Source of the DNA: Spirochaetota bacterium
Lineage (GTDB): Bacteria; Spirochaetota; B62-G9; DRHN01
NCBI GenBank assembly: GCA_023136305.1
Contig: JAGLSF010000043.1
Location: 1 to 11,068 of the forward strand
Length of the DNA stretch: 11,068 nt
Reading direction: 5' to 3'
Shown: positions 1-6,396 of the stretch, piece after piece
Layout: each line of letters starts with the position of its first letter
How positions within the stretch are numbered: the stretch's first letter is position 1
Translations under genes and position numbers: made by a program
The notes under the pieces: generated by a model
Told to the model about the DNA's origin: nothing
Seen by the model: only the letters and a program-made list of their open reading frames with translations
The model's database searches: none

Positions 1-755
1 AGATTGCTGACCACGTACATTTGAGCAAGTATCATTTTCAGCGTGTATTTACCCGGGGGGCAGGTATAAGCCCGAAAAAATTCCTCCAGTATCTCACCAT
101 CAACCACGCAAAGAGGCTCCTCGTCGAGTCGAAAAGCGTACTGGACGTCACCTATGAGGTCGGTTTGAGCTCCCCGGGAAGGCTTCACGATTTGTTCGTC
201 AATTTCGAAGCCCTGTCACCGGGAGAATACAAGCGGCGTGGTCGAGGCCTGCGTATTGAGTACGGATTCTGCTCCTCTCCCTTCGGTGTGTGTCTACTTG
301 CCAGAACGGACCGCGGTATTTGCTGGCTGAGCTTCCTTTTGGATGAAAACAGGTCCAGGGCCTGTGCGGACATGCTTCGGTACTGGGATGGTGCCGAGTG
401 TGTGGAGAATCGTGGAGCAGTGCAACCTCTCGCCGAGGAAGTGTTCGGGCCTTTTCAGGGAGAGCAGGGAAACCCTCTGCAGCTTCATCTCAGGGGCACC
501 AACTTTCAGATCAAGGTCTGGGAAGCGCTTCTCACCGTGCCCTTCGGATACACCACCTCCTATGGCGATATCGCGGGGAAAATAGGCAGGCCCTCCGCTG
601 CCCGTGCAGTGGGAAGTGCAGTGGGGAGCAACCCAGTTGCGCTCCTCATTCCCTGTCACCGTGTTATTCGCCAGACTGGCGTGATCGGCAATTATCGCTG
701 GGGAGAGACGAGAAAGAAGCTTCTCATTGGATGGGAGGCTGCACACAGGCTATAA
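1..755 (+). CDS. AraC-type HTH / methylated-DNA-[protein]-cysteine S-methyltransferase fusion (5' partial)
   Basis: This is a DNA repair and probably regulatory protein. It should transfer alkyl groups from O6-alkylguanine in DNA to its own cysteine, and its AraC-type helix-turn-helix may control the adaptive response. The reading frame is open from base 3 with HTH sequence already under way (IADHVHLSKYHFQRVF), so the true start lies upstream of the window and the TTG at 21 is not a start. The second HTH follows (SVLDVTYEVGLSSPGRLHDLF). The Ogt/MGMT half begins near base 270 and carries GYTTSYGDIA, RAVGSAVGSNP and the active-site PCHRV, with the acceptor Cys codon at 654-656. It ends in YRWG...KKLL, as usual for the family. 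This is the Ada layout; whether an N-terminal Ada zinc domain exists cannot be seen. Confidence in the family is high. Confidence 0.93.
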   Translation, partial: IADHVHLSKYHFQRVFTRGAGISPKKFLQYLTINHAKRLLVESKSVLDVTYEVGLSSPGRLHDLFVNFEALSPGEYKRRGRGLRIEYGFCSSPFGVCLLARTDRGICWLSFLLDENRSRACADMLRYWDGAECVENRGAVQPLAEEVFGPFQGEQGNPLQLHLRGTNFQIKVWEALLTVPFGYTTSYGDIAGKIGRPSAARAVGSAVGSNPVALLIPCHRVIRQTGVIGNYRWGETRKKLLIGWEAAHRL

Positions 756-833
756 TATCTCTTACAATGTATCATTTTCATTGGTCCTAACACATCTGTG
801 GGTCTTCGGTGTGGTATTTTTTATGCATCCTGC

Positions 834-839
834 TATAAT
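834..839 (+). promoter_or_regulatory. Candidate extended -10 box upstream of the FHA gene
   Basis: TGCTATAAT at 831-839 is a perfect -10 hexamer with an upstream TG one base away, as in extended -10 promoters. No convincing -35 is visible about 17 bases upstream (GTGGTA). A start of transcription near 846 would leave only about 11 bases of leader before the ATG at 857. That is just enough for the Shine-Dalgarno, which makes the call uncertain. The 756-833 gap otherwise holds only a weak 5-bp dyad (765-769 / 779-783). Confidence 0.35.
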
Positions 840-856
840 AGGGTATAGAGGTGAGC

Positions 857-1195
857 ATGGACGATACCATTATTACCGGCAGTAATGTGGGGAAGCGGCT
901 TGAGAGCATGAAGAAGCGCGAAACCCTGCAGCTTCTCTATCAAGGGAAGGCAATTTCGATTACAGCACAGATAACCATCGGCAGGAGTAAAAAGAACAAC
1001 ATCCGTGTTGATGACAATCTCGCTTCGAGAAACCATGCCCTGGTCCAGAAGGTAAAGAACGCCTACTACATCAAAGATCTCGACAGTACCAACGGAACCT
1101 ATGTGAACAACAAGCAGATCCCCAGGGGAAAATATGTGAAGCTTCGCAGGAGAGATGTGCTTAAAATTGGAAGGACTGAAATAACGATTGCCTGA
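857..1195 (+). CDS. Small stand-alone FHA domain protein
   Basis: This is a 112-residue cytoplasmic protein that is almost entirely one forkhead-associated domain, a phosphothreonine-peptide binding module. The diagnostic residues are present in order: TIGRSKKNNI, then the SR..H of ASRNHA, then DLDSTNGTYVNN, and GDVLKIG-like sequence at the end (RRDVLKIG). About 35 polar residues precede the domain; no other domain or membrane segment is seen. I chose ATG 857 over the in-frame GTG at 851 because GAGGTGA at 848-854 is a near-consensus Shine-Dalgarno, with its GAGG core 5 bases from the ATG. No Ser/Thr kinase or phosphatase lies nearby, so its partner is unknown. FHA-only proteins often act as adaptors; no specific role can be assigned. 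Confidence 0.9.
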   Translation: MDDTIITGSNVGKRLESMKKRETLQLLYQGKAISITAQITIGRSKKNNIRVDDNLASRNHALVQKVKNAYYIKDLDSTNGTYVNNKQIPRGKYVKLRRRDVLKIGRTEITIA

Positions 1196-1277
1196 ATGGC
1201 CTTCCCCGAGCTACTCACGTTTATCTGCAAAGTATACCGGCCTTCTTTATTAGCGATAGCCTTCGGAGATAACCTGA

Positions 1278-1766
1278 GTGAAGATCAGAACGGCAAGGGC
1301 GGTGGATGTGCCTGCCATCACCGTGATATACAATGATGCCATTGCGCACACAGTGGCAACCTTCGACATGGAACAGAAGACCTTAGAGGAACAGCGGGAG
1401 TGGTTCGACGGTCATGGTGCAAGGTACCCGATCCTGGTAGCTCTGCTGGAAGAGGAAGTGGTTGGCTGGGCTTCGTTGAGTTCCTGGTCGGACCGCTGTG
1501 CATATGCGGATACAGCGGAAATATCCGTGTATGTACAGGATGGTTTTAGGGGAAGGGGTGTCGGGAAAGAGCTCACGGGGAGGGTGCTGCAGGCCGGAAA
1601 GGAGGCCGGACTGCACACAGTTCTTGCACGTATCGAGAGCGGTAATGCGGCGAGCATACACATCTTCGAGAAGTTCGGGTTTGAGCATGTGGGGGTTATG
1701 CGTGAGGTCGGGTTTAAGTTTGGCCGGTTGCACGATGTGAGCATCATGCAGTTGATCTATCGATGA
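1278..1766 (+). CDS. GNAT N-acetyltransferase, phosphinothricin acetyltransferase type
   Basis: This enzyme probably transfers an acetyl group from acetyl-CoA to the amino group of a small molecule. It is 162 residues long, typical of the PAT/Bar/YncA group, and starts with MKIRTARAVDVPAITVIYND. The acetyl-CoA loop is GFRGRGVGKEL (about 89-99). The conserved Glu of AEISVYV (E81) corresponds to the catalytic-base region of PAT enzymes. The SGNAASIHIFEKFGFEHVG block is the usual C-terminal part. The start is GTG 1278, with GGAG at 1265-1268 about 9 bases upstream. The stop at 1764-1766 overlaps or closely abuts the decarboxylase that follows, suggesting co-translation. The natural substrate is unknown; many relatives acetylate methionine derivatives or other amino acids rather than phosphinothricin. 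Confidence 0.9.
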   Translation: MKIRTARAVDVPAITVIYNDAIAHTVATFDMEQKTLEEQREWFDGHGARYPILVALLEEEVVGWASLSSWSDRCAYADTAEISVYVQDGFRGRGVGKELTGRVLQAGKEAGLHTVLARIESGNAASIHIFEKFGFEHVGVMREVGFKFGRLHDVSIMQLIYR

Positions 1767-1777
1767 GGGAGGAACCC

Positions 1778-3127
1778 GTGAAGCTGGAGAGGGACAGTCT
1801 TTCAATCCTGAAGGAGATGCTTGATCTGCTCGATAAGGGATTTTCAAACCTGCCCGACACGGACAGCGCGTATGACCGGGATGCCATGCGTGAGGTCCTG
1901 CTCGAGGTGGCTGAACGGATGCAGGACAATTTCCCCTATTTCAACCCCCTCTATGCAGGCCAGATGCTCAAACCGCCCCATCCGGTTGCACGGCTCGCCT
2001 ATATGCTTTCGCTCTGGATCAACCCCAACAATCACGCACTGGATGGCGGCAGGGCAAGCTCTGCCATGGAGAAAGAGGCGGTGGCTGCGATCGCAGGCCT
2101 GCTCGGATGGGACGTCCATCTTGGACATTTGACGTCGGGCGGCACCATGGCCAATCTTGAGGCACTGTGGGTTGCCGGCCGCCTGAAGCCCGATCTCACC
2201 ATTGTCGCCTCGGAGCAGGCACACTACACGCATGGACGTATTACAGATGTGCTCGGCCTGCCCTTTCAGACGGTCCCCTGCGACACACAGTCGCGGATGG
2301 ACACAGACGCACTCGAGAGGATGCTCAAGGGGGGAGGTATAGGAGTGGTGGTGGCAACGGCTGGTACAACGGGGACCGGTGCTGTTGACCCCCTGCGGGA
2401 GATCCTGGGATTACGAGAGCGGTACGGTTTCAGGCTGCATGTGGATGCGGCCTATGGCGGTTATTATATGCTTGCCAGCAATCTGCGGCAGGAGACTTCC
2501 CTGTCGCTGGACTGCCTGCGTGACGCCGACTCCGTCGTCATCGACCCGCACAAGCACGGCCTTCAGCCCTACGGATGCGGCTGTGTGCTCTTCAGGGACC
2601 CCGGAGTGGGTAGGCTCTACAAGCACGACTCCCCCTACACCTATTTCAGTACATCGGAGCTTCATCTCGGGGAGATCAGCCTCGAATGCTCCAGGCCCGG
2701 TGCGGCTGCGGTTGCGCTGTGGGCCACCCAGAAGCTCTTTCCCATGAAAAGGGGCGGTGACTTTGCAAAAGGCCTGGGCAAATGCAGGGAAGCGGCGATG
2801 AATCTCTATACCTGGATGAGGGATGATACCCGCTTTTTCACCTTTCTCGAGCCTGAGCTCGACATTGTGGTATGGGCACCAAAGGCTTCCCGGATCAGTG
2901 AGATGTCCCGGCGCTCCACCAGGTCGTTCGAGGAGGCGGCCTCCAGAGACCTTCACCTTGCCCTGTTCACTTATCCGACACGACTGATTGGCAGTATTCC
3001 GCGCTCAATTGAAGTTGATCAGGAAACCCTGACCTGCCTTCGGTCCTGCCTGATGAAACCGGAACATCTTGATTGGGTGCCCAGGATCTGGCAAATTCTT
3101 CGTACCCTGGCAGATACACTTCAGTGA
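1778..3127 (+). CDS. Group II pyridoxal-phosphate-dependent decarboxylase
   Basis: This PLP enzyme should decarboxylate an amino acid (aromatic, acidic or diamino) to the amine. Visible active-site features, numbered from GTG 1778, are LTSGGTMANLEAL for cofactor phosphate binding, H149 in the position that stacks on the PLP ring (QAHYTH), D223 in HVDAAYGG, and the Schiff-base lysine K259 in DPHKHGLQPYG. The length of 449 residues is at the short end for the family. The frame also contains ATG 1763, overlapping the upstream stop as ATGA. I prefer GTG 1778 because GAGGGAGGA sits just 5 bases before it, while ATG 1763 has no Shine-Dalgarno. It lies in a run with the acetyltransferase before it and the nitroreductase 14 bases after it. 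The substrate cannot be read from sequence alone; glutamate, tyrosine, tryptophan and diaminobutyrate types are all possible. Confidence 0.88.
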   Translation: MKLERDSLSILKEMLDLLDKGFSNLPDTDSAYDRDAMREVLLEVAERMQDNFPYFNPLYAGQMLKPPHPVARLAYMLSLWINPNNHALDGGRASSAMEKEAVAAIAGLLGWDVHLGHLTSGGTMANLEALWVAGRLKPDLTIVASEQAHYTHGRITDVLGLPFQTVPCDTQSRMDTDALERMLKGGGIGVVVATAGTTGTGAVDPLREILGLRERYGFRLHVDAAYGGYYMLASNLRQETSLSLDCLRDADSVVIDPHKHGLQPYGCGCVLFRDPGVGRLYKHDSPYTYFSTSELHLGEISLECSRPGAAAVALWATQKLFPMKRGGDFAKGLGKCREAAMNLYTWMRDDTRFFTFLEPELDIVVWAPKASRISEMSRRSTRSFEEAASRDLHLALFTYPTRLIGSIPRSIEVDQETLTCLRSCLMKPEHLDWVPRIWQILRTLADTLQ

Positions 3128-3141
3128 GGAGAACCTATAGC

Positions 3142-3642
3142 ATGGATACGATTTATAGAAGACGCAGTATTCGAAAGTACAGCGGGCAGCTGGTTTCCGA
3201 TGAGGTGCTCATGGCCGTTGTAAAGGCAGGAATGAACGCACCTTCAGCGGGAAATCAGCAGCCGTGGCACTTCGTCATCATTGACGAACGGCCCCTGCTC
3301 GAGGAAATCACCGGGATACATCCCTATGCTCAGATGCTCCATGATGCTCCCGCTGCCATACTTGTGTGTGGTGATCTGGATTTGGAAAAGCATGTTGGCT
3401 ATTGGGTGCAGGACTGCTCCGCAGCAGTGGAGAATATGCTGCTCGAGATAGTGGATCAGGGCATGGGCGGGGTCTGGCTCGGTGTGTATCCCCGGGACGA
3501 CAGGGTGAGAGGGCTTCGAAAACTCCTCAGCATCCCCGAAAGAATCGTCCCTTTCGCCCTCATAGCAGTGGGACACCCGGCTGAGAAGAAGGGGCTCAAG
3601 GACGAATTCCACGAAGAGCGTATAAGACGCAATCACTGGTAG
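3142..3642 (+). CDS. Nitroreductase-family flavoprotein
   Basis: This is a small FMN-dependent oxidoreductase of the nitroreductase fold, 166 residues long. The N-terminal FMN signature is clear: YRRRSIRKYSGQLVSDEVL, then AGMNAPSAGNQQPWHFVII. The DCSAAVENMLLEIVDQGMGGVWLG segment is the dimer and flavin-binding middle, and IPERIVPFALIAVGHPAEKK is the typical end. The start is ATG 3142 with GAGGAGA at 3126-3132. The frame stays open upstream but enters the decarboxylase gene, so earlier starts are not favoured. Short members of this kind are common in anaerobes and usually have unknown electron acceptors. It lies 14 bases after the decarboxylase, probably in the same transcript. Confidence 0.9.
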   Translation: MDTIYRRRSIRKYSGQLVSDEVLMAVVKAGMNAPSAGNQQPWHFVIIDERPLLEEITGIHPYAQMLHDAPAAILVCGDLDLEKHVGYWVQDCSAAVENMLLEIVDQGMGGVWLGVYPRDDRVRGLRKLLSIPERIVPFALIAVGHPAEKKGLKDEFHEERIRRNHW

Positions 3643-3676
3643 CATATTGGGCTGAAATTGTGACCTGTCGCGCAAC

Positions 3677-3719
3677 GGGCAGCCGCTGCCCCGGCGACGG
3701 GAAGAGCAGAGAATTTTTT
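3677..3719 (+). promoter_or_regulatory. Possible alternative hairpins in the mtrA-like leader
   Basis: The 89-base gap before the MtrA homologue holds a 15-base dyad (GGGCAGC / GCTGCCC, 3677-3691). A second stem, CCCG-GCGA-CGGG (3690-3701), has a GNRA-type tetraloop. The two share bases 3690-3691 and cannot both form fully. A T6 run follows at 3714-3719, but 12 bases after the second stem, too far for an ordinary intrinsic terminator. It could be a small attenuator or a chance GC-rich stretch. It is too short for a cobalamin riboswitch. Confidence 0.25.
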
Positions 3720-3731
3720 GTGGAGGACACT

Positions 3732-4406
3732 GTGCGAAAGGTCGATCCCCATCCGGCATACCCCCCTGAGGAGGGAAGGTATATCCGGGGTAATGATTTT
3801 TCTCCTGTTGCTGTGGCCATAGTCCTCAATCGGGAAGAGGACAAGATTCCACGTGAGATCGAGCAGATTGTACGGGTCGGTGTTGAGAGCGGAGGTGCCC
3901 TCTCGGGCACGGTGCAGACTGAGAACATCGGCTTCGAGAAGATCATCTGCAATGTCGTTGCAAACCCGAATATACGATACATCGTGCTGAGCGGGCCGGA
4001 ATCCCCCGGTCACCTGACGGGAGAAGCGTTCAAGGCTCTCTTCCAAAACGGTGTTGACGAAAAAAAGCAAATCATCGGCACCGATGCACCCCACCCGCTC
4101 CTGTACAACATTCCCATGGAGTTTATCGATCGGTTCAGAGAGCAGGTGCGCCTCATAGATCTTCAGTTCAGGGGCACTCCAGAATCGATACGAAAAGCTG
4201 TCTGGTCATGCTATCAGGAACGACCTGTCCGGTTTGAGGATATGGATTTGTATGACCCCGGTGCCTATCAGGAACCGCCGCTGAGCGGCAGGATAACGGA
4301 CCGTGTGATGCAGCCATGGAACCTTCCTCAGGACCAGGGGGAGCAGGAAGCAGTTGAAAGGATGAAAAACCTGATTGCGCGTCTGAGAAAGAGGGACAGG
4401 GAATGA
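3732..4406 (+). CDS. MtrA-like corrinoid protein (tetrahydromethanopterin S-methyltransferase subunit A homologue), soluble
   Basis: This resembles the corrinoid-carrying subunit of the methanogen methyltransferase Mtr. Matching blocks are GNDFSPVAVAIVL, the SGTVQTENIGFEKIICNVVANPNIRYIVLSG region, GHLTGEAFKALFQNGVD and QIIGTDAPHPLLYNIP. His94, in SPGHLTGE, falls where His84 of the archaeal protein ligates cobalt, so it probably binds a corrinoid and carries a methyl group. Unlike archaeal MtrA, there is no hydrophobic C-terminal anchor; the last 60 residues are charged and end KNLIARLRKRDRE, so the protein should be cytoplasmic. The start is GTG 3732 with GGAGGA at 3722-3727; the frame is open back to GTG 3660, but those residues look unlike the family. 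At 224 residues it has no MtrH or other Mtr subunit in the window, so its methyl donor and acceptor are unknown. Confidence 0.88.
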   Translation: MRKVDPHPAYPPEEGRYIRGNDFSPVAVAIVLNREEDKIPREIEQIVRVGVESGGALSGTVQTENIGFEKIICNVVANPNIRYIVLSGPESPGHLTGEAFKALFQNGVDEKKQIIGTDAPHPLLYNIPMEFIDRFREQVRLIDLQFRGTPESIRKAVWSCYQERPVRFEDMDLYDPGAYQEPPLSGRITDRVMQPWNLPQDQGEQEAVERMKNLIARLRKRDRE

Positions 4407-4540
4407 TCTGTAAGCCTGTGACTTCGGAACTGTGGGGAGACATGGAACAGCTCTTCGGCGAACGCGGTGCCTGCGACGGATGCATGATAAAGAGGGGAGG
4501 CAGAGGAGATACCTATGTCAGAAAAGCAGATTCGAGTTGA
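4403..4540 (+). pseudogene. N-terminal stub of a GNAT acetyltransferase
   Basis: A 45-residue frame starts with an ATGA overlap on the mtrA-like stop and has AGGGACAGGGA just upstream. Its residues VTSELWGDMEQLFG and ERGACDGCM match the opening of a GNAT subfamily that normally continues GGCWCMWWR and runs about 150-200 residues. Here the similarity stops at GC, and the frame runs into the start region of the next gene, which it overlaps by 26 bases. No remainder of the domain is found downstream in any frame. I read it as a truncated, non-functional gene. A short functional peptide cannot be excluded. Confidence 0.6.
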
Positions 4541-4799
4541 GATGCGGAAGGAGCTTGCAGGAGGTGTCTATGCAAACAGCCTGCGTATAACCCATACACC
4601 TGAGGAGTTCGTGCTCGATTTTATCGTGATCGCTCCACCAGCGGGCGATGTAACTGCCCGGGTCATCACAAGCCCGGGCCACATGAAGAGAATAGTGACC
4701 GCCCTGCAGGAGAATATAGGTAAGTATGAGGAGAAGTATGGTAAGATAAGGCCCTCTGTCGAACCGGCTCAGGAAGGACAGATAGGATTCAAACCGTGA
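4515..4799 (+). CDS. DUF3467-like small protein
   Basis: This is a 94-residue cytoplasmic protein of unknown function. The pattern YANSLRITHTPEEFVLDF, then ARVITSPGHMKRIVTALQEN, then IGKYEEKYGKI is the layout I associate with DUF3467 proteins of bacteria and archaea: a short beta-rich domain followed by one helix. AGAGGAGA (4502-4509) lies 5 bases before ATG 4515. No catalytic motif or metal-binding set is visible. The gene sits between a GNAT stub and an uncharacterised gene, so the neighbourhood gives little guidance. Family assignment rests on remembered pattern, not on a search. Confidence 0.78.
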   Translation: MSEKQIRVEMRKELAGGVYANSLRITHTPEEFVLDFIVIAPPAGDVTARVITSPGHMKRIVTALQENIGKYEEKYGKIRPSVEPAQEGQIGFKP

Positions 4800-4853
4800 G
4801 GGTGGGTGCTCCGGAAGCAGTGGTGCGTAGTTGCTAGTGTAGAGGATGGGGCC

Positions 4854-5216
4854 ATGGGCTTTTCCCTGCAGAATGACAGCGGCAAGAGACATCAGATGGA
4901 TAACATGGAATGGAGGAACATCCTCAGGGTGGCACGGCGATACGGCTGGCAGCCCATGGGTACGGAACCGAACAAGGATTATCTGAATCAGCGAGCGCGA
5001 AACCCGGATGGCGGGTATGATAAGGATGTCTTGAATAATATCATCGGAAGCTGGCGCGGCTCCTATCTGACGAAAGAGCGGCAGTTCGTCACCTACGCTG
5101 ATGCCCTTAATATGGCTTTTGCGCTGGAGGACGCAGTGCGTGACAATGGCATCGAGGAGGAGGCGATCCGTGGTTTTATATCCTTCTGCAAGATGGGCAG
5201 GTTCTCCATTATGTAG
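4854..5216 (+). CDS. Uncharacterised small protein
   Basis: I cannot name the function of this 120-residue soluble protein. The start is ATG 4854 with AGAGGA at 4841-4846, 7 bases away; the frame extends upstream to 4806 but has no good signal there. The N-terminus, MEWRNILRVARRYGWQPMGT, resembles a recurring type of hypothetical protein in which a WxxxLxxAxxYGWxPxGT segment is followed by a stretch like YLTKERQFVTYADALNMAFALEDA (about 20 residues across several blocks). No signal peptide, membrane helix or conserved catalytic set is visible. Its good ribosome site and ordinary composition support it as a real gene. The neighbouring broken GNAT genes suggest a region of gene turnover. Confidence 0.7.
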   Translation: MGFSLQNDSGKRHQMDNMEWRNILRVARRYGWQPMGTEPNKDYLNQRARNPDGGYDKDVLNNIIGSWRGSYLTKERQFVTYADALNMAFALEDAVRDNGIEEEAIRGFISFCKMGRFSIM

Positions 5217-5258
5217 TCAGGCGCCACCGGACAAGGTATAGCAGAGGCTGGGGGTAGC

Positions 5259-5457
5259 ATGAACAGAACAATACGGGAAGCCGGGGTTGAGGATGCACAG
5301 GTGGCCTGTGAAAAAAAGTGCGGCCGTCTCCGAGTTTTCCGTGTTCCACTGGAACCCGGCACGGCGTTTCTACGAGCGACTGGGGGCACGAGCCATGGAA
5401 GACTGGGTCATCTACCGTCTTACGGGGGCGGCGCTCGAAAACGCCACGGGCCTGTAA
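5259..5457 (+). pseudogene. Degraded GNAT acetyltransferase (internal deletion plus frameshift)
   Basis: Two ends of one acetyltransferase are joined here. The start codon at 5259, with GGGGGT just upstream, opens MNRTIREAGVEDAQV, a typical GNAT N-terminus. It then jumps to EKKCGRL, which in intact relatives lies after the acetyl-CoA motif about 85 residues later. After an extra C at 5330/5331 the frame changes and continues EFSVFHWNPARRFYERLG, then ARAMEDWVIYRLTG, ending at TAA 5455-5457. Removing that C restores GRLEFSVFHWNPARRFYERL, a standard GNAT C-terminus of the spermidine/spermine-acetyltransferase-like type. The acetyl-CoA loop is missing, so the product cannot be an active enzyme. 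In the unshifted frame the sequence runs without a stop into the ATPase gene, which could mislead automatic start calling for that gene. Confidence 0.8.
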
Positions 5458-5522
5458 TTACTGGTGAGCGCAGACACATTCAGATTGGGCAGCCATACTA
5501 CCCAGATTGTGAGGTCAGCGCA

Positions 5523-6242
5523 ATGCATATACAGGAAGTGAAGTTTTTATCAGAGAGGTATCCGCAGAGCGATGTGCATCCCTTCAACCTTCGAAATTTC
5601 AATATCACCGAGCGTATTGATATCACCACACCGGTCACCTTTTTCGTCGGCGAAAATGGTACAGGTAAATCCACCCTTATCAGGGCCATTGCACACCGCT
5701 GTGATATTCATATCTGGGAAACCCCGGGTGGCATGCGGTATGTGGTCAACCCCTATGAGGAGGAACTCTACCGGTATATCGATGTCAGCTGGACAGACGG
5801 CATGGTTCCGGGGTCATTTTTCGCCTCGGAAATATTTCAAAACTTCGCTGCTTTCCTCGATGAATGGGCTGCCGCTTCGCCGGGAATACTGGAGTATTTC
5901 GGCGGCAGCTCGCTCATGACCAAGTCACACGGGCAGTGCCACATGGCCTTCTTCAAGAGCCGTTTCAGCCGCAAGGGGCTCTACCTCCTCGATGAACCCG
6001 AGAATGCGCTGTCACCGCAAACGCAGATGGAGCTGCTTACCGTACTCGGTGAAGCGAGTAGGGCGGGTAACGCCCAGTTCATTATCGCAACCCATTCACC
6101 GCTGCTCCTTGCGCTGCCCGGTGCAACCATTTACAGCTTTGACGAGGAACCGATTGCAGAGGTAGAGTACGAAAAAACGGACCACTATCGCATATACCGG
6201 GATTTCCTCAATAACAGGGAGCGCTATTTGACAGAACTGTAG
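5523..6242 (+). CDS. COG3910-type AAA/ABC ATPase
   Basis: This is a 239-residue soluble ATPase of the small ABC-like predicted ATPases. The Walker A motif is GENGTGKST (residues 43-51). SHGQCHMAFFKSRF is the ABC signature region, GLYLLDEPENALSP the Walker B with its catalytic Glu, and IIATHSPLLLALPGA the switch histidine. The N-terminal YPQSDVHPFNLRNFNI and the absence of membrane segments fit this stand-alone family, whose physiological role is not established. The start is ATG 5523 with GAGGT at 5511-5515, 7 bases away. The frame is open back to 5259 only because it reads through the preceding pseudogene. It is not adjacent to a nuclease or toxin, so I do not call it a defence gene. Confidence 0.9.
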   Translation: MHIQEVKFLSERYPQSDVHPFNLRNFNITERIDITTPVTFFVGENGTGKSTLIRAIAHRCDIHIWETPGGMRYVVNPYEEELYRYIDVSWTDGMVPGSFFASEIFQNFAAFLDEWAAASPGILEYFGGSSLMTKSHGQCHMAFFKSRFSRKGLYLLDEPENALSPQTQMELLTVLGEASRAGNAQFIIATHSPLLLALPGATIYSFDEEPIAEVEYEKTDHYRIYRDFLNNRERYLTEL

Positions 6243-6396
6243 CACCCATGTGGTTTGATTCCGCGCACATGTCATGAAAATGTTTATACTAGGTTCATCT
6301 CTGTACTGATTGCATGTAAACTCTCCCTCTATTTATGCTTTACTTGATGCATCGCATACATACTACATTATTGATACTAGTGGAAGGAGAGAAGAA
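6243..6396 (+). promoter_or_regulatory. AT-rich leader/promoter region of the DsrE-like gene
   Basis: This 154-base gap is more AT-rich than its surroundings and is the likeliest place for a new promoter in this stretch. TATACT at 6285-6290 is a fair -10 but lacks a -35 at the right distance. TTGATG at 6344-6349 is a fair -35, with CATTAT at 6366-6371 as a weak -10 (16-base spacer). An 8-base palindrome, GATGCATC, lies at 6346-6353. The gene itself has a strong ribosome site, GGAAGGAGAG (6382-6391). Confidence 0.35.

Noticed and set aside
29..780. A 12-base string, GTATCATTTTCA, occurs both at 29-40 and 769-780.
   Set aside because: The first copy is inside the conserved HTH coding sequence and the second in an intergenic gap; no longer similarity flanks them, so it is probably chance rather than an attachment site.
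1196..1330. A 44-residue frame from ATG 1196 overlapping the FHA stop.
   Set aside because: It runs out of frame into the acetyltransferase gene, has no recognisable sequence pattern and no ribosome site.
3643..3731. Cobalamin riboswitch before the corrinoid protein gene.
   Set aside because: The gap is only 89 bases and no B12-box-like sequence was seen.
5259..6242. A 327-residue ATPase starting at 5259.
   Set aside because: The first 88 residues are out-of-frame pseudogene and intergenic sequence; ATG 5523 has its own ribosome site and begins the recognisable family sequence.
5523..6242. Defence-system ATPase (for example a retron, Septu or OLD type).
   Set aside because: It matches the stand-alone COG3910 layout and has no nuclease, reverse transcriptase or toxin gene beside it.
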